DNA of 64,000 nt from Pseudopedobacter sp037968815 (GCA_037968815.1 JBBKWF010000018.1:212532-276531); one strand, 5' to 3'; numbered from the stretch's first letter, positions 44,547-53,645 are shown. Notes: generated from the letters alone by a model not told the origin. Made by a program: numbers and translations.

Positions 44547-46025
44547 TTACGAATTTTTTTGCTTCAAAACTTTTCCTCTTGGCTCATCACTTTCATGCAA
44601 TACAATTTCTGAATGTAGAAACTCCGCTGCTTCTGCCGAATCTTTCACTTTGGTAGCACTACGTCCTAACATTTCTGCTTCAAAATCATTCAAGACACTT
44701 TTTCTTAATCCTGCTTCTCTCCAATTAGATAATGGTCTGCACTCTTTGGCAATTTGCCGAGCCAGTGCCAATGCATCTAGCAATGCCTGATTTGCACCTT
44801 GTCCTTTAAACGGACTCATTGGGTGAGCGGCATCTCCAATCAAAGTCACCAAGCCACTTTTTGCTATTAATTCTGGTGCTATTAACTCTCGGTCATAAAC
44901 GGGATAACCGGAAATTTGGGTTTCTGAAGTCGCTATCAAAATTTGCGGAATAGGATGGTGCCATTGCGTTCTACGGCAGGCTTCTTCTTTAAGCGCTTTA
45001 GCCCCTAGGGCACTTAATTTTTTTGCCTCATTTTCTGGCATTGGGAAACTGAGTTGCCACATGATTGCATCTGCTGAGTAAGGCATCATGTAAATCCTTT
45101 CATTACCATTTGCGGTTTGAAACACCGTGGCCGAGTCTAGCAAGTCACTTTCAATATCTTTTAGTGCCTCTAAGGGACAAATGCCCAAAATCACTATACA
45201 ACCCAAGTAGCGTAAAGGGGTAATTTCTTCGCCAATAAGTAAGTTGCGCACTGCACTACGAATACCATCTGCGCCAACTACAAGGTTTGTTTTGGTCGTT
45301 TTTATTTCGCCGTTTACTTGAAAATTAAGCTCAACATCGTCATCATATTCTTTAAAACCGACCAATTGATGTCCCCATTGTACATCATTGCTATTTAGTT
45401 GCTCTAACAAAGCTAAGCGCAAAGCCTGCCGAGAGATATGTATATTGGTACGTTTGGTGTACTTTGTCCCGTCTGTTTGTACCCACTTTCTCATTCCCCA
45501 TTCGCCAATCACTTTTCCGTCGGTGGTATGTACCAAGTGCCTGGTTGAAACTACGCCTTCTGCTAAGGAGAAAATACCCAAGCCTTCAATTGCTTTACTT
45601 GCTTGTTGCAAAGTGAGACCATAGCCCTGTGATCGGGCATCGAAAGTGTTGTCTCGCTCATAAAGTGTAAAAGGGATTCCGCGATGTAAACAGGCTACAG
45701 CCAAAGCCGCTCCGCCAATACCGCCACCTATAATAGCAATATATGGAAAGGTTTCTTTATCAGCAATTGGAGTATTTTCAGAGGGTATTAAGCCAGATCC
45801 ATTACAATTTAGGCATGGATATAAATCAGCCTTTGGACGCACTGGAGGTGTTCCTTTGCTACCGTTTTTCTCGAATTCTTCTAATACTATCTGGTATTTG
45901 AGTCGTACTTTTTTACGGAGCTTCCGGCGCTGTTTCCCACGCCCCTTACAATCTAAGCAAATAGTGTAGCTAGTTCTTTCGTTTTCCACGCTTATCAATG
46001 CTTGTTTATCTTTTCCATAGCGCAC
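44547..46025 (-). CDS. FAD-dependent monooxygenase with N-terminal zinc-finger-like region
   Basis: This encodes 492 residues. Residues 1-90 have two Cys pairs, CLDCKGRG (23-30) and CLNCNGSG (71-78), like half of a DnaJ zinc finger, separated by a basic helix. After about 95 it is a normal PHBH/UbiH-type flavin monooxygenase: IIGGGIGGAALAVAC for FAD and LIGDAAHPMSPFKGQGANQA for the GD motif. Such enzymes hydroxylate aromatic or other substrates with NAD(P)H. The zinc-finger fusion is unusual and its role is unknown. The gene is alone. Confidence 0.82.
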   Translation of the reverse strand: MRYGKDKQALISVENERTSYTICLDCKGRGKQRRKLRKKVRLKYQIVLEEFEKNGSKGTPPVRPKADLYPCLNCNGSGLIPSENTPIADKETFPYIAIIGGGIGGAALAVACLHRGIPFTLYERDNTFDARSQGYGLTLQQASKAIEGLGIFSLAEGVVSTRHLVHTTDGKVIGEWGMRKWVQTDGTKYTKRTNIHISRQALRLALLEQLNSNDVQWGHQLVGFKEYDDDVELNFQVNGEIKTTKTNLVVGADGIRSAVRNLLIGEEITPLRYLGCIVILGICPLEALKDIESDLLDSATVFQTANGNERIYMMPYSADAIMWQLSFPMPENEAKKLSALGAKALKEEACRRTQWHHPIPQILIATSETQISGYPVYDRELIAPELIAKSGLVTLIGDAAHPMSPFKGQGANQALLDALALARQIAKECRPLSNWREAGLRKSVLNDFEAEMLGRSATKVKDSAEAAEFLHSEIVLHESDEPRGKVLKQKNS

Positions 46026-46074
46026 TCTCGTAAGTGTCTTTATATTTTAACCAATAATACCGAATTCGGTTAAT

Positions 46075-46170
46075 TACTTACAGCATTTTTTCCGAAACTC
46101 TATCAGCTCGCACTAAATTAATGAAAAGATGTAAAGGCAACCGCCCGATTTTTTTAACCTGATGTTAGCA
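46075..46170 (-). repeat. degenerate attC-like repeat (uncertain)
   Basis: CAGCTCGCACTAAATTAATGAAAAG matches the CAGCCCGCACTAAATTAAGTAGAT centre of the cassette repeats at 59.7-64 kb. The right end reads GATTTTTTTAACCTGATGTTAGC, and the left end is not recognisable. It lies directly downstream of the TPR gene, where a cassette repeat would be. Confidence 0.35.
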
Positions 46171-46180
46171 TTAGGGTTTT

Positions 46181-47152
46181 TTATTTATAGATGATTTTAC
46201 CGGTCTTAAAAAAGTTAGCCCACTTTTCCTTGAGATCTGCTGGAATAGTTGCTTGTTTTACTGCTCTAAAATTTGTGTAAAGCGATGTCTTTCCTTGGGT
46301 AATATACCAAAGTTGAGACTCTGGTGTCTTGTCATTTTTAAAGCTAGGTGCTTCGATAGTGAATATTATCCATGGATATTCTACAGATTCATCCTTTTCA
46401 ATAAATGTTAATTTTGCATTTGGTGAATTTAATTTTGCTTGGTCAAACATTAAATTCATTGCTTTATCCATAGGGATGTTTTTTGCACCCTTAATCGACA
46501 TCATACTTCCAAATTCAGTCCATTTTTCAAGTGTTTCGTTTGAATGAATTAATTCAAGCATAGCGATTTGTTCATTTTCTTGACTATTACCAACTTTCCA
46601 GTTTTCACTTTCAGGCCAATCAAGCATTAATGATTCTCCTTCTTGTTGTTCATTACCACAAAATTGAGAGATATATTTATCCGCTTTTTTGTCTCCAATT
46701 TGTTTCGCTTGATTGAAATCTTCACAAGCACCTTTTTTGTTCCCAATTTGTGCTCGTATTTGACCACGAAGCGTCAATACGTTTGGTGTTGTTTGGTCAA
46801 GTTCAATTGTTTTGTCGAGGTCGGGCAAGGCCTCAGCATATTTTTCTTGACTTACAAACACTGTTGCTCGACTATAATAGGCTTTTACAAGTTTTGGGTC
46901 AAGTTCAATTGTTTTGTTAAAGTCTGTCATTGCAGATTTGAAGTCTTTTAAAGCAAGTTCGCAAGTACCACGATTAAAAAAAGCATCTTTATTTGTTTTG
47001 TCTTCTTTTATTGCCTTGTCGTAATCTTTTATTGCTCCTTTAAAGTCTTGCTGTTTGTGCTTCTCAACACCATTTTGTAAATGCTCTTGAGAAGTCTGTC
47101 CAAAAGCAGTTAAAGAGCAAATAATTGCAAGTAATGTGAATGTTTTCTTCAT
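46181..47152 (-). CDS. exported TPR protein
   Basis: This encodes 323 residues with a signal peptide (TLLAIICSLTAFGQ). From about 20 to 170 it has four tetratricopeptide repeats (AIKDYDKAIKEDKTNKDAFF, AMTDFNKTIELDPKLVKAYY, ALPDLDKTIELDQTTPNVLT and CEDFNQAKQIGDKKADKYIS). The C-terminal 150 residues are a different domain I do not recognise. It would act as a periplasmic or surface binding protein. It sits between two cassette-like repeats, so it may be a fixed cassette gene. Confidence 0.8.
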   Translation of the reverse strand: MKKTFTLLAIICSLTAFGQTSQEHLQNGVEKHKQQDFKGAIKDYDKAIKEDKTNKDAFFNRGTCELALKDFKSAMTDFNKTIELDPKLVKAYYSRATVFVSQEKYAEALPDLDKTIELDQTTPNVLTLRGQIRAQIGNKKGACEDFNQAKQIGDKKADKYISQFCGNEQQEGESLMLDWPESENWKVGNSQENEQIAMLELIHSNETLEKWTEFGSMMSIKGAKNIPMDKAMNLMFDQAKLNSPNAKLTFIEKDESVEYPWIIFTIEAPSFKNDKTPESQLWYITQGKTSLYTNFRAVKQATIPADLKEKWANFFKTGKIIYK

Positions 47153-47172
47153 TGTTTATGGTTAGGTTGTGA

Positions 47173-47299
47173 TGTTAAAGTTTTTCAAAAATGTGCAGAA
47201 ATGGCATTAATTGCAGGACTATCTTCAGCTTGCATTATTCCAAGAATAACGAATGTAAATCACCGTCAGGTTTTTTGTACAAATTTGGTTGTTATATAC
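47173..47299 (-). repeat. attC-like cassette repeat, diverged copy
   Basis: It keeps GTGCAGAAATGGCATT...TTGCAG on the left and CACCGTCAGG...TTTGTACAAATTTGGTTGTTAT on the right, as in the main array. The right core GTTATATAC (47291-47299) contains the TAA stop of the next gene on the minus strand and matches 48019-48027 in reverse complement. The left core is degenerate. Confidence 0.65.
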
Positions 47300-47987
47300 C
47301 ACTTTTATTTCTTTGTTCAAGTTTCTGTCGTATGCGGTTAACTATATTCTTTTCAAATTTTTTAATTTCTAGCTTATTCGCTAAATACCAAAAGTCCCGG
47401 TTGATTAATTTTACTTCATCTGAGTAATTGATTTTGCTAAAACTTATTAACGCAAAAGTTGTAGTTCTTTCATCTATCGGTCTCGTCCAAGTGTGAACTA
47501 TTTGTTTGGTGTCAGAGTAATAAAAGTCAATAAAGTACCAGTAATTCTTCCATCCATTTTCGGAATTACCAAAAGAATTTCTTTCATTATGCTCTGGAGG
47601 TTTAGCTGTTGAATCACTCTCAAGTTCTTGATAATGTTCTTCCATTAAAGCATCCTTATCATAAAAACCACTGCCTCTTCCTAGTTTATGTCGGGGTTTA
47701 ACTGGTGGCTGTAATGTATAGTCTTCTTTCTTTAAATCCTCGATTATTTCAATCAAGTCGCTCTCTTTAACGTCAAAGTCCCAGTATTCAACAAAGCCAT
47801 AACTTCCTGAAAATCCACTAATAAATCTTCTATGTATTTCATTAGCAATAAAAAAAACACTGAAACACAGCAGTAGAACCACAGCCCAAAATAGTGTCGG
47901 TCTACTTTGTTGTATGGATTTAAGTTTGGTAATGACTATCCCCGATATACAAACTAGCAGTATTATTACTATAGGCCCTAAGTCCAT
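47292..47987 (-). CDS. membrane-anchored hypothetical protein in an isolated cassette
   Basis: This encodes 231 residues if started at ATG 47985-47987 (MDLGPIVIILLVCISGIVIT), which opens a membrane segment. The frame goes on to 48041 but the extra 18 residues are poor. A second membrane segment follows (PTLFWAVVLLLCFSVFFIA). The rest is soluble and shows no family. The stop codon lies inside the core of the cassette repeat, and the unit is bounded by complementary cores (see repeat at 47173). This makes it look like a single gene cassette. Confidence 0.7.
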   Translation of the reverse strand: MDLGPIVIILLVCISGIVITKLKSIQQSRPTLFWAVVLLLCFSVFFIANEIHRRFISGFSGSYGFVEYWDFDVKESDLIEIIEDLKKEDYTLQPPVKPRHKLGRGSGFYDKDALMEEHYQELESDSTAKPPEHNERNSFGNSENGWKNYWYFIDFYYSDTKQIVHTWTRPIDERTTTFALISFSKINYSDEVKLINRDFWYLANKLEIKKFEKNIVNRIRQKLEQRNKSGI

Positions 47988-48018
47988 TGAAAGGTTTCGA
48001 AATTTGTATTTTGAAAGT

Positions 48019-48027
48019 GTATATAAC
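48019..48027 (-). other. R'-like boundary of the isolated cassette
   Basis: GTATATAAC is the exact reverse complement of GTTATATAC at 47291-47299, at the other end of the gene. No attC-like repeat follows it to the right, so this cassette may have been inserted at a secondary site. Confidence 0.5.
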
Positions 48028-48353
48028 TCATATATATGCAACTAAGTAGGATAAACACACCCTTATGATGTTGTGTTCGTGAAACTTTTGATGAACATAT
48101 ATTTTACCTAAATATATCAAAATTTATAAGCCAGCGAGAAATTTTTCTATCGTTAGAATCTTGATGATTTTATCAATTCAAAACCTATGTTTCTGCAACA
48201 GGGATGGTAGGTGAAATTTTGCAAAAATTTGTGCTTAGCACCGGAGCGGGAGCGGAGTGCCGAACAGCCCGGCTGTTGCCCTAATTCAAACACAAAAAAA
48301 GGATAGAAAAAAATCTATCCTTTTTAAAATCTAAGCCTATTGTGCTAAAAATT
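48028..48353. other. spacer without a gene
   Basis: A 326-bp region with no open frame I would trust. It contains a GC-rich stretch, CGGAGCGGGAGCGGAGTGCC, near 48240 and a terminator at its right part. Confidence 0.5.
48296..48325 (-). terminator. terminator of the 581-aa gene
   Basis: AAAAAGGATAGA and TCTATCCTTTTT form a perfect 12-bp stem with a 6-base loop, about 30 bp after the stop codon. Confidence 0.85.
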
Positions 48354-50099
48354 TTACTGACCGATACTCCAGATTTTATCGTAACCTAAAGCCACTTCTT
48401 TTATCCTAAGTTTTTTAATTCCTTCGGTAAGTCCTGCTATAATCTCATTTGCCGAACAAGCATCTGCCAATGCATTTGGGTTTTTCTTCACCAAGTCTGC
48501 ATTAAACGGCTTGCCCGATATATTTCTTATGTTTCCGCCTAAATAAGTGCCTTGTTTGTTATTGTTGGTTTCGTCTCTGCCTGTTATTTGGATGCTTAAT
48601 GTTGGAATCAGGATCACTTTCCCATCGGCGTTGCCCGCTACCTGAAAGCTAAGGTGCATACTCACTAAACCATCCACATCAACTTCTTTCATCATGTTAA
48701 CCATAGGGTTGTCTGATGTCATGTTGCTATTTACACTGCTAAAAATTTCGCCGATAGTTGTGGCTTCCATACGTTGCGTCCCTTTATAGCTGGTGCGAGC
48801 AATTTTTGTAGAATTGTCTTCACTGGCTGGGTAAAGTGTGGCGTAATTAGCGTTACCAGTAATTTTTTCAACCGGGACAAAATCAATATTATACTCCGAT
48901 TTCATAAAAACAACTAAGCCTTTGTAAATTTTATCCATCACGTTTTGCCATTGTGCCGCTTCTAGTTGTGGAAATTTATAGGTAGTAGTGGTTGTGGTCG
49001 TGATTTTTGCGTTATAGGTATAACGTTCACTTTTTGTGGTGTTTTGTTCGTAAGTTTTGCCGGTAAGCGTAAATGATGCTAAGCCAAATATAGAGCCTTT
49101 AGTTAACGGGATGCCATAATTTGCATTTGGCTTAGCCATGTTATAACTAGTTCCGTTTGGTGCAAAGCCGTCAATTTTAATATTAGCGTATACACTTTCT
49201 TCTTGCTTGCCTTTTACCACTACTTCCATGGCTGCATAAGATATAGCTTTGATATCCGCAGTTTTTAAATCGCCCACTTTTTGCGATGCATCCATCTTAT
49301 CCCTTTCGGTAATGAATTCACGCTCTACAATCAGGTAGTTTTCTCCTTTATTATAGTTTCCAACTCCTTTAACACTTCCTACAATTACTGGATTACTTAA
49401 TGATTCTTTTGGGATAGTTACGGTTACTAACCCTTCTTTGCCAGCTTCAAAGTTTGCAAAATGATTGAGTGCTCTTGCCCCTGCAACATCGGTAATTAGG
49501 GAAATTCTTACTCTTGTTCCTTCTGATCCCGGTGGATTATAATAAGTTAATTTAATGTCTTCGGCTAAATCTAAAATTGGGAACGAGGTTTCATCATTAA
49601 CAGAAACAATAGCTATCCTTGGGGTAGGTTTTAAATTGAAACTTGCTTCATCGCCAGATACTGTTTTAATCCTGATGTTTTTTGCTTCAGTAAATGGGGT
49701 TTTAAATAGGGCAAGGTACGATCCAAGACCAACGTACTCCATTTCTTTACCCTCGCAGGTAACTTCACCGTCTATTTTATACATTCCCATACCTTCACCT
49801 TTCATAAAGGTAACACCAACTATATAGTCTCCTTCCTCGGTTTCACTAGGGTAAATTTTAACCTCTGAGGTTTTAATGTCCGTTGGGTACATTCCAGAAA
49901 TGATGTAAGTATTTGCAACGGCAACGTCTAATTCTTTGGTGCTACCGGTCATCATGTTTCCGGCTAGATTGCCAAGTTTTTCGCCGATTTTTAGTTCTGG
50001 AAGTTTAAATTTAAACTTACTTTTTTTCTTTTCTTTTTCCTGGGCGGAAGCAGTGCCGACAAAAAGAACGGCTAATAAGATGAGTACAATTTTTTTCAT
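48354..50099 (-). CDS. large exported hypothetical protein
   Basis: This encodes 581 residues with a signal peptide (MKKIVLILLAVLFVGTASA), then a lysine-rich stretch (KEKKKSKFKFKLPELKIG). The mature protein is mainly beta, with VTIPKESLSNPVIVGSVKGVG and KAISYAAMEVVVKGKQEE, and no known catalytic motif. It contains a strange run TTTTTTYKFPQLEAAQW. I recall similar uncharacterised proteins only in Bacteroidota. Monocistronic. Confidence 0.75.
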   Translation of the reverse strand: MKKIVLILLAVLFVGTASAQEKEKKKSKFKFKLPELKIGEKLGNLAGNMMTGSTKELDVAVANTYIISGMYPTDIKTSEVKIYPSETEEGDYIVGVTFMKGEGMGMYKIDGEVTCEGKEMEYVGLGSYLALFKTPFTEAKNIRIKTVSGDEASFNLKPTPRIAIVSVNDETSFPILDLAEDIKLTYYNPPGSEGTRVRISLITDVAGARALNHFANFEAGKEGLVTVTIPKESLSNPVIVGSVKGVGNYNKGENYLIVEREFITERDKMDASQKVGDLKTADIKAISYAAMEVVVKGKQEESVYANIKIDGFAPNGTSYNMAKPNANYGIPLTKGSIFGLASFTLTGKTYEQNTTKSERYTYNAKITTTTTTTYKFPQLEAAQWQNVMDKIYKGLVVFMKSEYNIDFVPVEKITGNANYATLYPASEDNSTKIARTSYKGTQRMEATTIGEIFSSVNSNMTSDNPMVNMMKEVDVDGLVSMHLSFQVAGNADGKVILIPTLSIQITGRDETNNNKQGTYLGGNIRNISGKPFNADLVKKNPNALADACSANEIIAGLTEGIKKLRIKEVALGYDKIWSIGQ

Positions 50100-50442
50100 G
50101 ATATGGTTTTTTGTTTGAGTTTTGCTTGTTTTAAATCCTATTCTTTTTTACAGAATTATTGTCTTTAGCTCGGTGTAATTTTCTGTTGTTTAAATCACTT
50201 GACTGCCGGGCTTGTATTGATTGTGTTGAAAAATCAGGTGTATTCTATTACAAAACAATGAAATAAAATATGGTTAGGGCTACGTATTTATACTGATTTT
50301 GTAGCTTTGGTAGGTGTTAAAACTGAACTCCACAAAAAAAGCCTCCTGTTAAAATGATTAACAGGAGGCTTTATGTTTGTTGACTAAACTCTTCGAAAAA
50401 TATGTTCGAGCATTTTTTACTTATATTTTTTCGGCAGTAGTT
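50100..50442. other. spacer without a gene
   Basis: This 343-bp region has no credible open frame. It holds the promoter side of the 581-aa gene and, at 50338-50372, the terminator of the next minus-strand gene. Confidence 0.5.
50338..50372 (-). terminator. strong terminator of the AhpD-like gene
   Basis: AAAGCCTCCTGTTAA and its reverse complement form a perfect 15-bp stem with a 5-base loop, A-run on the left. Confidence 0.88.
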
Positions 50443-51000
50443 TTAAACACTTTCTGGGTTCCAAGCAAATTTTTCAAAAGGTGCATCTACTGGTGTGTTG
50501 GCAATATGATTAGTATAATTACTGATCACTTTTTGAGATAAGCCTAAAATAACTTCCAAAACTTGTCTTTCACCATAACCTGCTTGATAAAAGGTGTTCA
50601 AATCTTCTTGTGTTACATGACCACGATTGCGAACAACCTTTAAAGTGAAATCATGTAAAGCTTGCAGTTTTTCAGTTGGCATTGCTGTTCTGTTTCTTAA
50701 AGCTTCACTTAATGAGGCATCTACTTTCATCATTCCGGCGATAGCTGTATGAGCAGGTACACAATAATGGCATTGGTGTTCTACATTAATTGTTTGCCAA
50801 ACCACAGTTAACTCATCGTTGTTAAATGACGATTGAGTGAACAATTTATGTAAAGTGTTATAAGCTTCTAATAGCTCTGGTGCTCCAGCTAAAACTCCGT
50901 GTAAACCTGGTACCATGCCGTTTGCTTTAAAAGATTGCTCTAATAATGTTTTGCTACCTTCTGGTGCAGTTTCAATGGTATGAATTTTTAAAGTTGTCAT
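50443..51000 (-). CDS. carboxymuconolactone decarboxylase (AhpD-like) family protein
   Basis: This encodes 185 residues, all helical, with no signal. The segment NVEHQCHYCVPAHTAIA holds the cysteine-histidine pattern of the family (CxxC..H with two cysteines, C117 and C120 roughly). Members are alkylhydroperoxide-reductase partners or related redox proteins. Upstream on the same strand are a broken small membrane gene and a TetR regulator with an operator copy before the unit, so it is probably under TetR control. Confidence 0.85.
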   Translation of the reverse strand: MTTLKIHTIETAPEGSKTLLEQSFKANGMVPGLHGVLAGAPELLEAYNTLHKLFTQSSFNNDELTVVWQTINVEHQCHYCVPAHTAIAGMMKVDASLSEALRNRTAMPTEKLQALHDFTLKVVRNRGHVTQEDLNTFYQAGYGERQVLEVILGLSQKVISNYTNHIANTPVDAPFEKFAWNPESV

Positions 51001-51004
51001 AATT

Positions 51005-51179
51005 TTAATATTTATTGTTTTTATAATTCGTGTTGTTTAAAATCAAAATGGTTATTGTTGAAAATAAGATGATCCCTGAAGCGATGTAAATTAATAGCCA
51101 TTTAGGTTAGTTTTGAAATAGCAAATCGTGATAGTACAATTCCTATTAAAATGTTGGTGATAAATAATATTTTGTTCAT
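51005..51179 (-). pseudogene. frameshifted small membrane protein
   Basis: From ATG 51177-51179 the frame reads MNKILFITNILIGIVLSRFA, then stops at 51102-51104. In another frame the sequence continues as WLLIYIASGIILFSTITI and stops at 51005-51007, just before the AhpD-like gene. Together they would make a two-helix membrane protein. I read this as one gene broken by a frameshift. It could also be two tiny unrelated frames. Confidence 0.4.
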
Positions 51180-51207
51180 GATTTTCTGATTGTTTACTCT
51201 TAAATAG

Positions 51208-51223
51208 CTAAACAATCGTTTAG
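51208..51223. promoter_or_regulatory. probable TetR operator, copy 1
   Basis: CTAAACAATCGTTTAG is an interrupted palindrome (CTAAAC / GTTTAG). It lies between the TetR gene and the small-membrane/AhpD unit, and nearly the same 16-mer occurs upstream of the TetR gene. Confidence 0.65.
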
Positions 51224-51242
51224 TTATTGATTAAAAAAAATG

Positions 51243-51806
51243 TTATAAATTTCTGAAGGTCATTTCAATATAATCCTCTATTTCTTCTCTGTTATTTACT
51301 CTTGATGCTGCTGCCAAACCATGTTTTGCTAGTAATAAATAATTAGCTTGTTTTAGTACAGTTTCTTCATCCTTTGTAGCGTCCATTTTTAATTTTTCGA
51401 TGAATATTTCTTTTAAATCATTCATAAAAGAATTCATTTGCTCATTAATTAATTCATCTTCTAATTCTGAAAATTCATTATAAGTATTGGTTACCAAACA
51501 ACCTTTTTGATTGCCAGCAACATTGCAAACTTTAACTGAGTTATAGAAAAAGTCTTTAATGTCTTGTACACCATTATTTGAATTTTTAAATTCTTCAAAA
51601 ACGGAATTTATTTTTCTTTTATAACTTTTCAGACTTTCAAGAAATAGACCATGTTTGTTTCCGAAACTAGAATATATAGAGAACTTATTAATGCCCATTT
51701 CTTTTTCAAGCATTTGCATTGAAGTAGTTCCATAGCCATTTCGCCAAAAAAGGTTCATTGCTTTTTCAACTACTACGTCTTCATTATATTCTTTTTTTCT
51801 TGCCAT
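51243..51806 (-). CDS. TetR/AcrR-family transcriptional regulator
   Basis: This encodes 187 residues. The N-terminal 60 are the TetR DNA-binding domain (ALNLFWRNGYGTTSMQ-like, here KAMNLFWRNGYGTTSMQMLE, then MGINKFSIYSSFGNKHGLF). The C-terminal helical ligand-binding part is of the TetR_C type and has NVAGNQKGCLVTNTYNEF. It likely represses itself and the downstream AhpD-like unit through the two 16-bp palindromes at 51208 and 51829. The ligand is unknown. Confidence 0.92.
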   Translation of the reverse strand: MARKKEYNEDVVVEKAMNLFWRNGYGTTSMQMLEKEMGINKFSIYSSFGNKHGLFLESLKSYKRKINSVFEEFKNSNNGVQDIKDFFYNSVKVCNVAGNQKGCLVTNTYNEFSELEDELINEQMNSFMNDLKEIFIEKLKMDATKDEETVLKQANYLLLAKHGLAAASRVNNREEIEDYIEMTFRNL

Positions 51807-51828
51807 TATTTCTAACTACACTACAAAA

Positions 51829-51844
51829 CTAAACAATCGGTTAG
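51829..51844. promoter_or_regulatory. probable TetR operator, copy 2 (autoregulation)
   Basis: CTAAACAATCGGTTAG differs from the copy at 51208 at one base and lies 23 bp upstream of the TetR start codon. It overlaps a longer repeat, TTTCTAAC...GTTAGAAA. Confidence 0.65.
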
Positions 51845-51998
51845 AAATAAAAGAATGTTTTAACATTTATTTTCGATTTTCATTGAAATTAGTTGAAACG
51901 GAGTTAGAGATTTCTCGCTGTATCCAAGGGAGAGCAGTATGAATTAATGAGGGATTGTAGCTAATTTTTGTCCATTACACCGAGTTTGCCACCTCTAT

Positions 51999-52997
51999 TT
52001 ATTCTGAAAATGTTAAAATAGTTCTTCCTTTTAATTTTCCATTTAGCATCAACTCCACTTTAGCCTGTACATCCTCAAGTTTAATTTCGGTGGAAGTATA
52101 TTCTAACTGTGTTGGTTTCCAGTCTTGAGCTAACTTATTCCAAACCATGATTCTGTATTTCATTGGATAATTTTGTGAGTCTATTCCAATTAATGTAATT
52201 CCTCTTAAGATAAAAGGAAAAACCGTTAAATCAATTTTTGGAGATGAAACATTACCACAGCAAGTTACAACGCCCATTGAGTCTGTAGATTTAATGATGT
52301 TTTCAAGAATTACACCTCCAACCGTATCTATAGCTCCAGCAAACAAAGGTTTCAATAGCGGTTTTTTAGCAAAGTTTTCAATATCGCCACGTAAAATCAC
52401 TTCTTCAGCCCCGAGCTTATTCAAATACTCACGTTCTGTCTCTTTACCTGTAATTGCAACTACCGAATAACCTAATTTACTTAATATGGAAACACTTAAA
52501 GCACCAACTCCACCTGTTGCACCAGAAACGGCAATTTTACCATCTTCTGGCTTTATCAATTCAGTAAGTCTTAGAACTGATATTCCTGCTGTTAATCCCG
52601 CTGTTCCGTAAATCATAGCCTCTTTCATGGTCAATTGTTCAGGCAACTTAACAGCCCAGTCAGATGGAACTTTAATATACTCGCCAAATCCACCGTCAGT
52701 ATTCATACCTAAATCATAACTGGTAACAATTATTTTTTCACCAACATGGAAACCATCGCTGTTCGATTTTTCTATGATTCCAACTGCATCAATTCCGGGT
52801 GTATGAGGATAGTTTCTTGTTACTCCTTTATTTCCCGAAGCAGATAAAGCATCTTTGTAGTTTAGCGAGCTATAATTTACTTTTATAAGTAATTCCCCTT
52901 CTGATAAATCAGTAAAAGGCATGTCTTTTATAGAACTAACATATTTACCATCATTTTCTTCTACTCTAAAAGCTTTGTATGTTGATTGGGTATCCAT
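51999..52997 (-). CDS. YhdH/YhfP-family quinone/acrylyl-CoA oxidoreductase
   Basis: This encodes 332 residues in the zinc-free MDR fold. VNYSSLNYKDALSASGNKGV and YPHTPGIDAVG at the start and VSGATGGVGALSVSILSKLG for the NADPH site identify the YhdH/AcuI group. The closest studied members reduce acrylyl-CoA or quinones. The true substrate here is unknown. It is divergent from an HxlR-type regulator (53129), which probably controls it. Confidence 0.9.
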   Translation of the reverse strand: MDTQSTYKAFRVEENDGKYVSSIKDMPFTDLSEGELLIKVNYSSLNYKDALSASGNKGVTRNYPHTPGIDAVGIIEKSNSDGFHVGEKIIVTSYDLGMNTDGGFGEYIKVPSDWAVKLPEQLTMKEAMIYGTAGLTAGISVLRLTELIKPEDGKIAVSGATGGVGALSVSILSKLGYSVVAITGKETEREYLNKLGAEEVILRGDIENFAKKPLLKPLFAGAIDTVGGVILENIIKSTDSMGVVTCCGNVSSPKIDLTVFPFILRGITLIGIDSQNYPMKYRIMVWNKLAQDWKPTQLEYTSTEIKLEDVQAKVELMLNGKLKGRTILTFSE

Positions 52998-53128
52998 AGC
53001 TCTACTATTTTATTAATTTTACATCAAATTTCGATTAAAGTATACAGATAAACAAGAGCTTACAGTTTATGCATATACGAACATTTTGTGCTGATTTGTC
53101 TATTTGGGGAGTGTAAAGCATTAAAAAA

Positions 53129-53455
53129 ATGAAAAAAAGTTATTGTCCGATTGATACATTTATAAATGCTGTTAAAGGCAAACGAAAGGGAACTATCATT
53201 TTACATCCTTTTCAAGGAGATAAACGATATAATGAATTGGTTAAACTGCTACCTGATATTAGTGAAAGAATGATAACTAAGCAGCTTAAAGAATTAGAGT
53301 TAGATGGATTAATAATTCGCACCGTTTTTCCTGAAGTTCCACCCCGAGTTGAATATAGTTTAACCGAACTTGGAAAAGAAATTCACCCTGTTCTCAAAAG
53401 TATGTATAAAGGAGGAACCCTTTTTGAAAGATCTATTAATGACTCTCCTAATTAG
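53129..53455 (+). CDS. HxlR-family winged-helix regulator
   Basis: This encodes 108 residues. CPIDTFINAVKGKRKGTIILH at the start has the conserved cysteine and the K-G-K/R motif, although the usual I-x-G-K-W reads VKGKRKG. The winged helix continues with RYNELVKLLPDISERMITKQLKELELDGLI and the wing FPEVPPRVEYSLTELG. HxlR proteins often sense thiol or electrophile stress through that cysteine. It is divergent from the YhdH oxidoreductase. Confidence 0.9.
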   Translation: MKKSYCPIDTFINAVKGKRKGTIILHPFQGDKRYNELVKLLPDISERMITKQLKELELDGLIIRTVFPEVPPRVEYSLTELGKEIHPVLKSMYKGGTLFERSINDSPN

Positions 53456-53645
53456 TTTTTTATATGCAAGACAGCGTATGCTATATGAAACTTAGTATTT
53501 AAATGATGCTACATTTAGGGTTAGAAGCGTTTCCATATCATTTTTCTTAAAGCCAAAGCGGAAAATTCAGGATTTCTTGAATACACACCTGCCTTTCCGA
53601 AGGCTAGAAATAGCTGTTTTTTTATACTTATGGTTGTCAGTTGGT

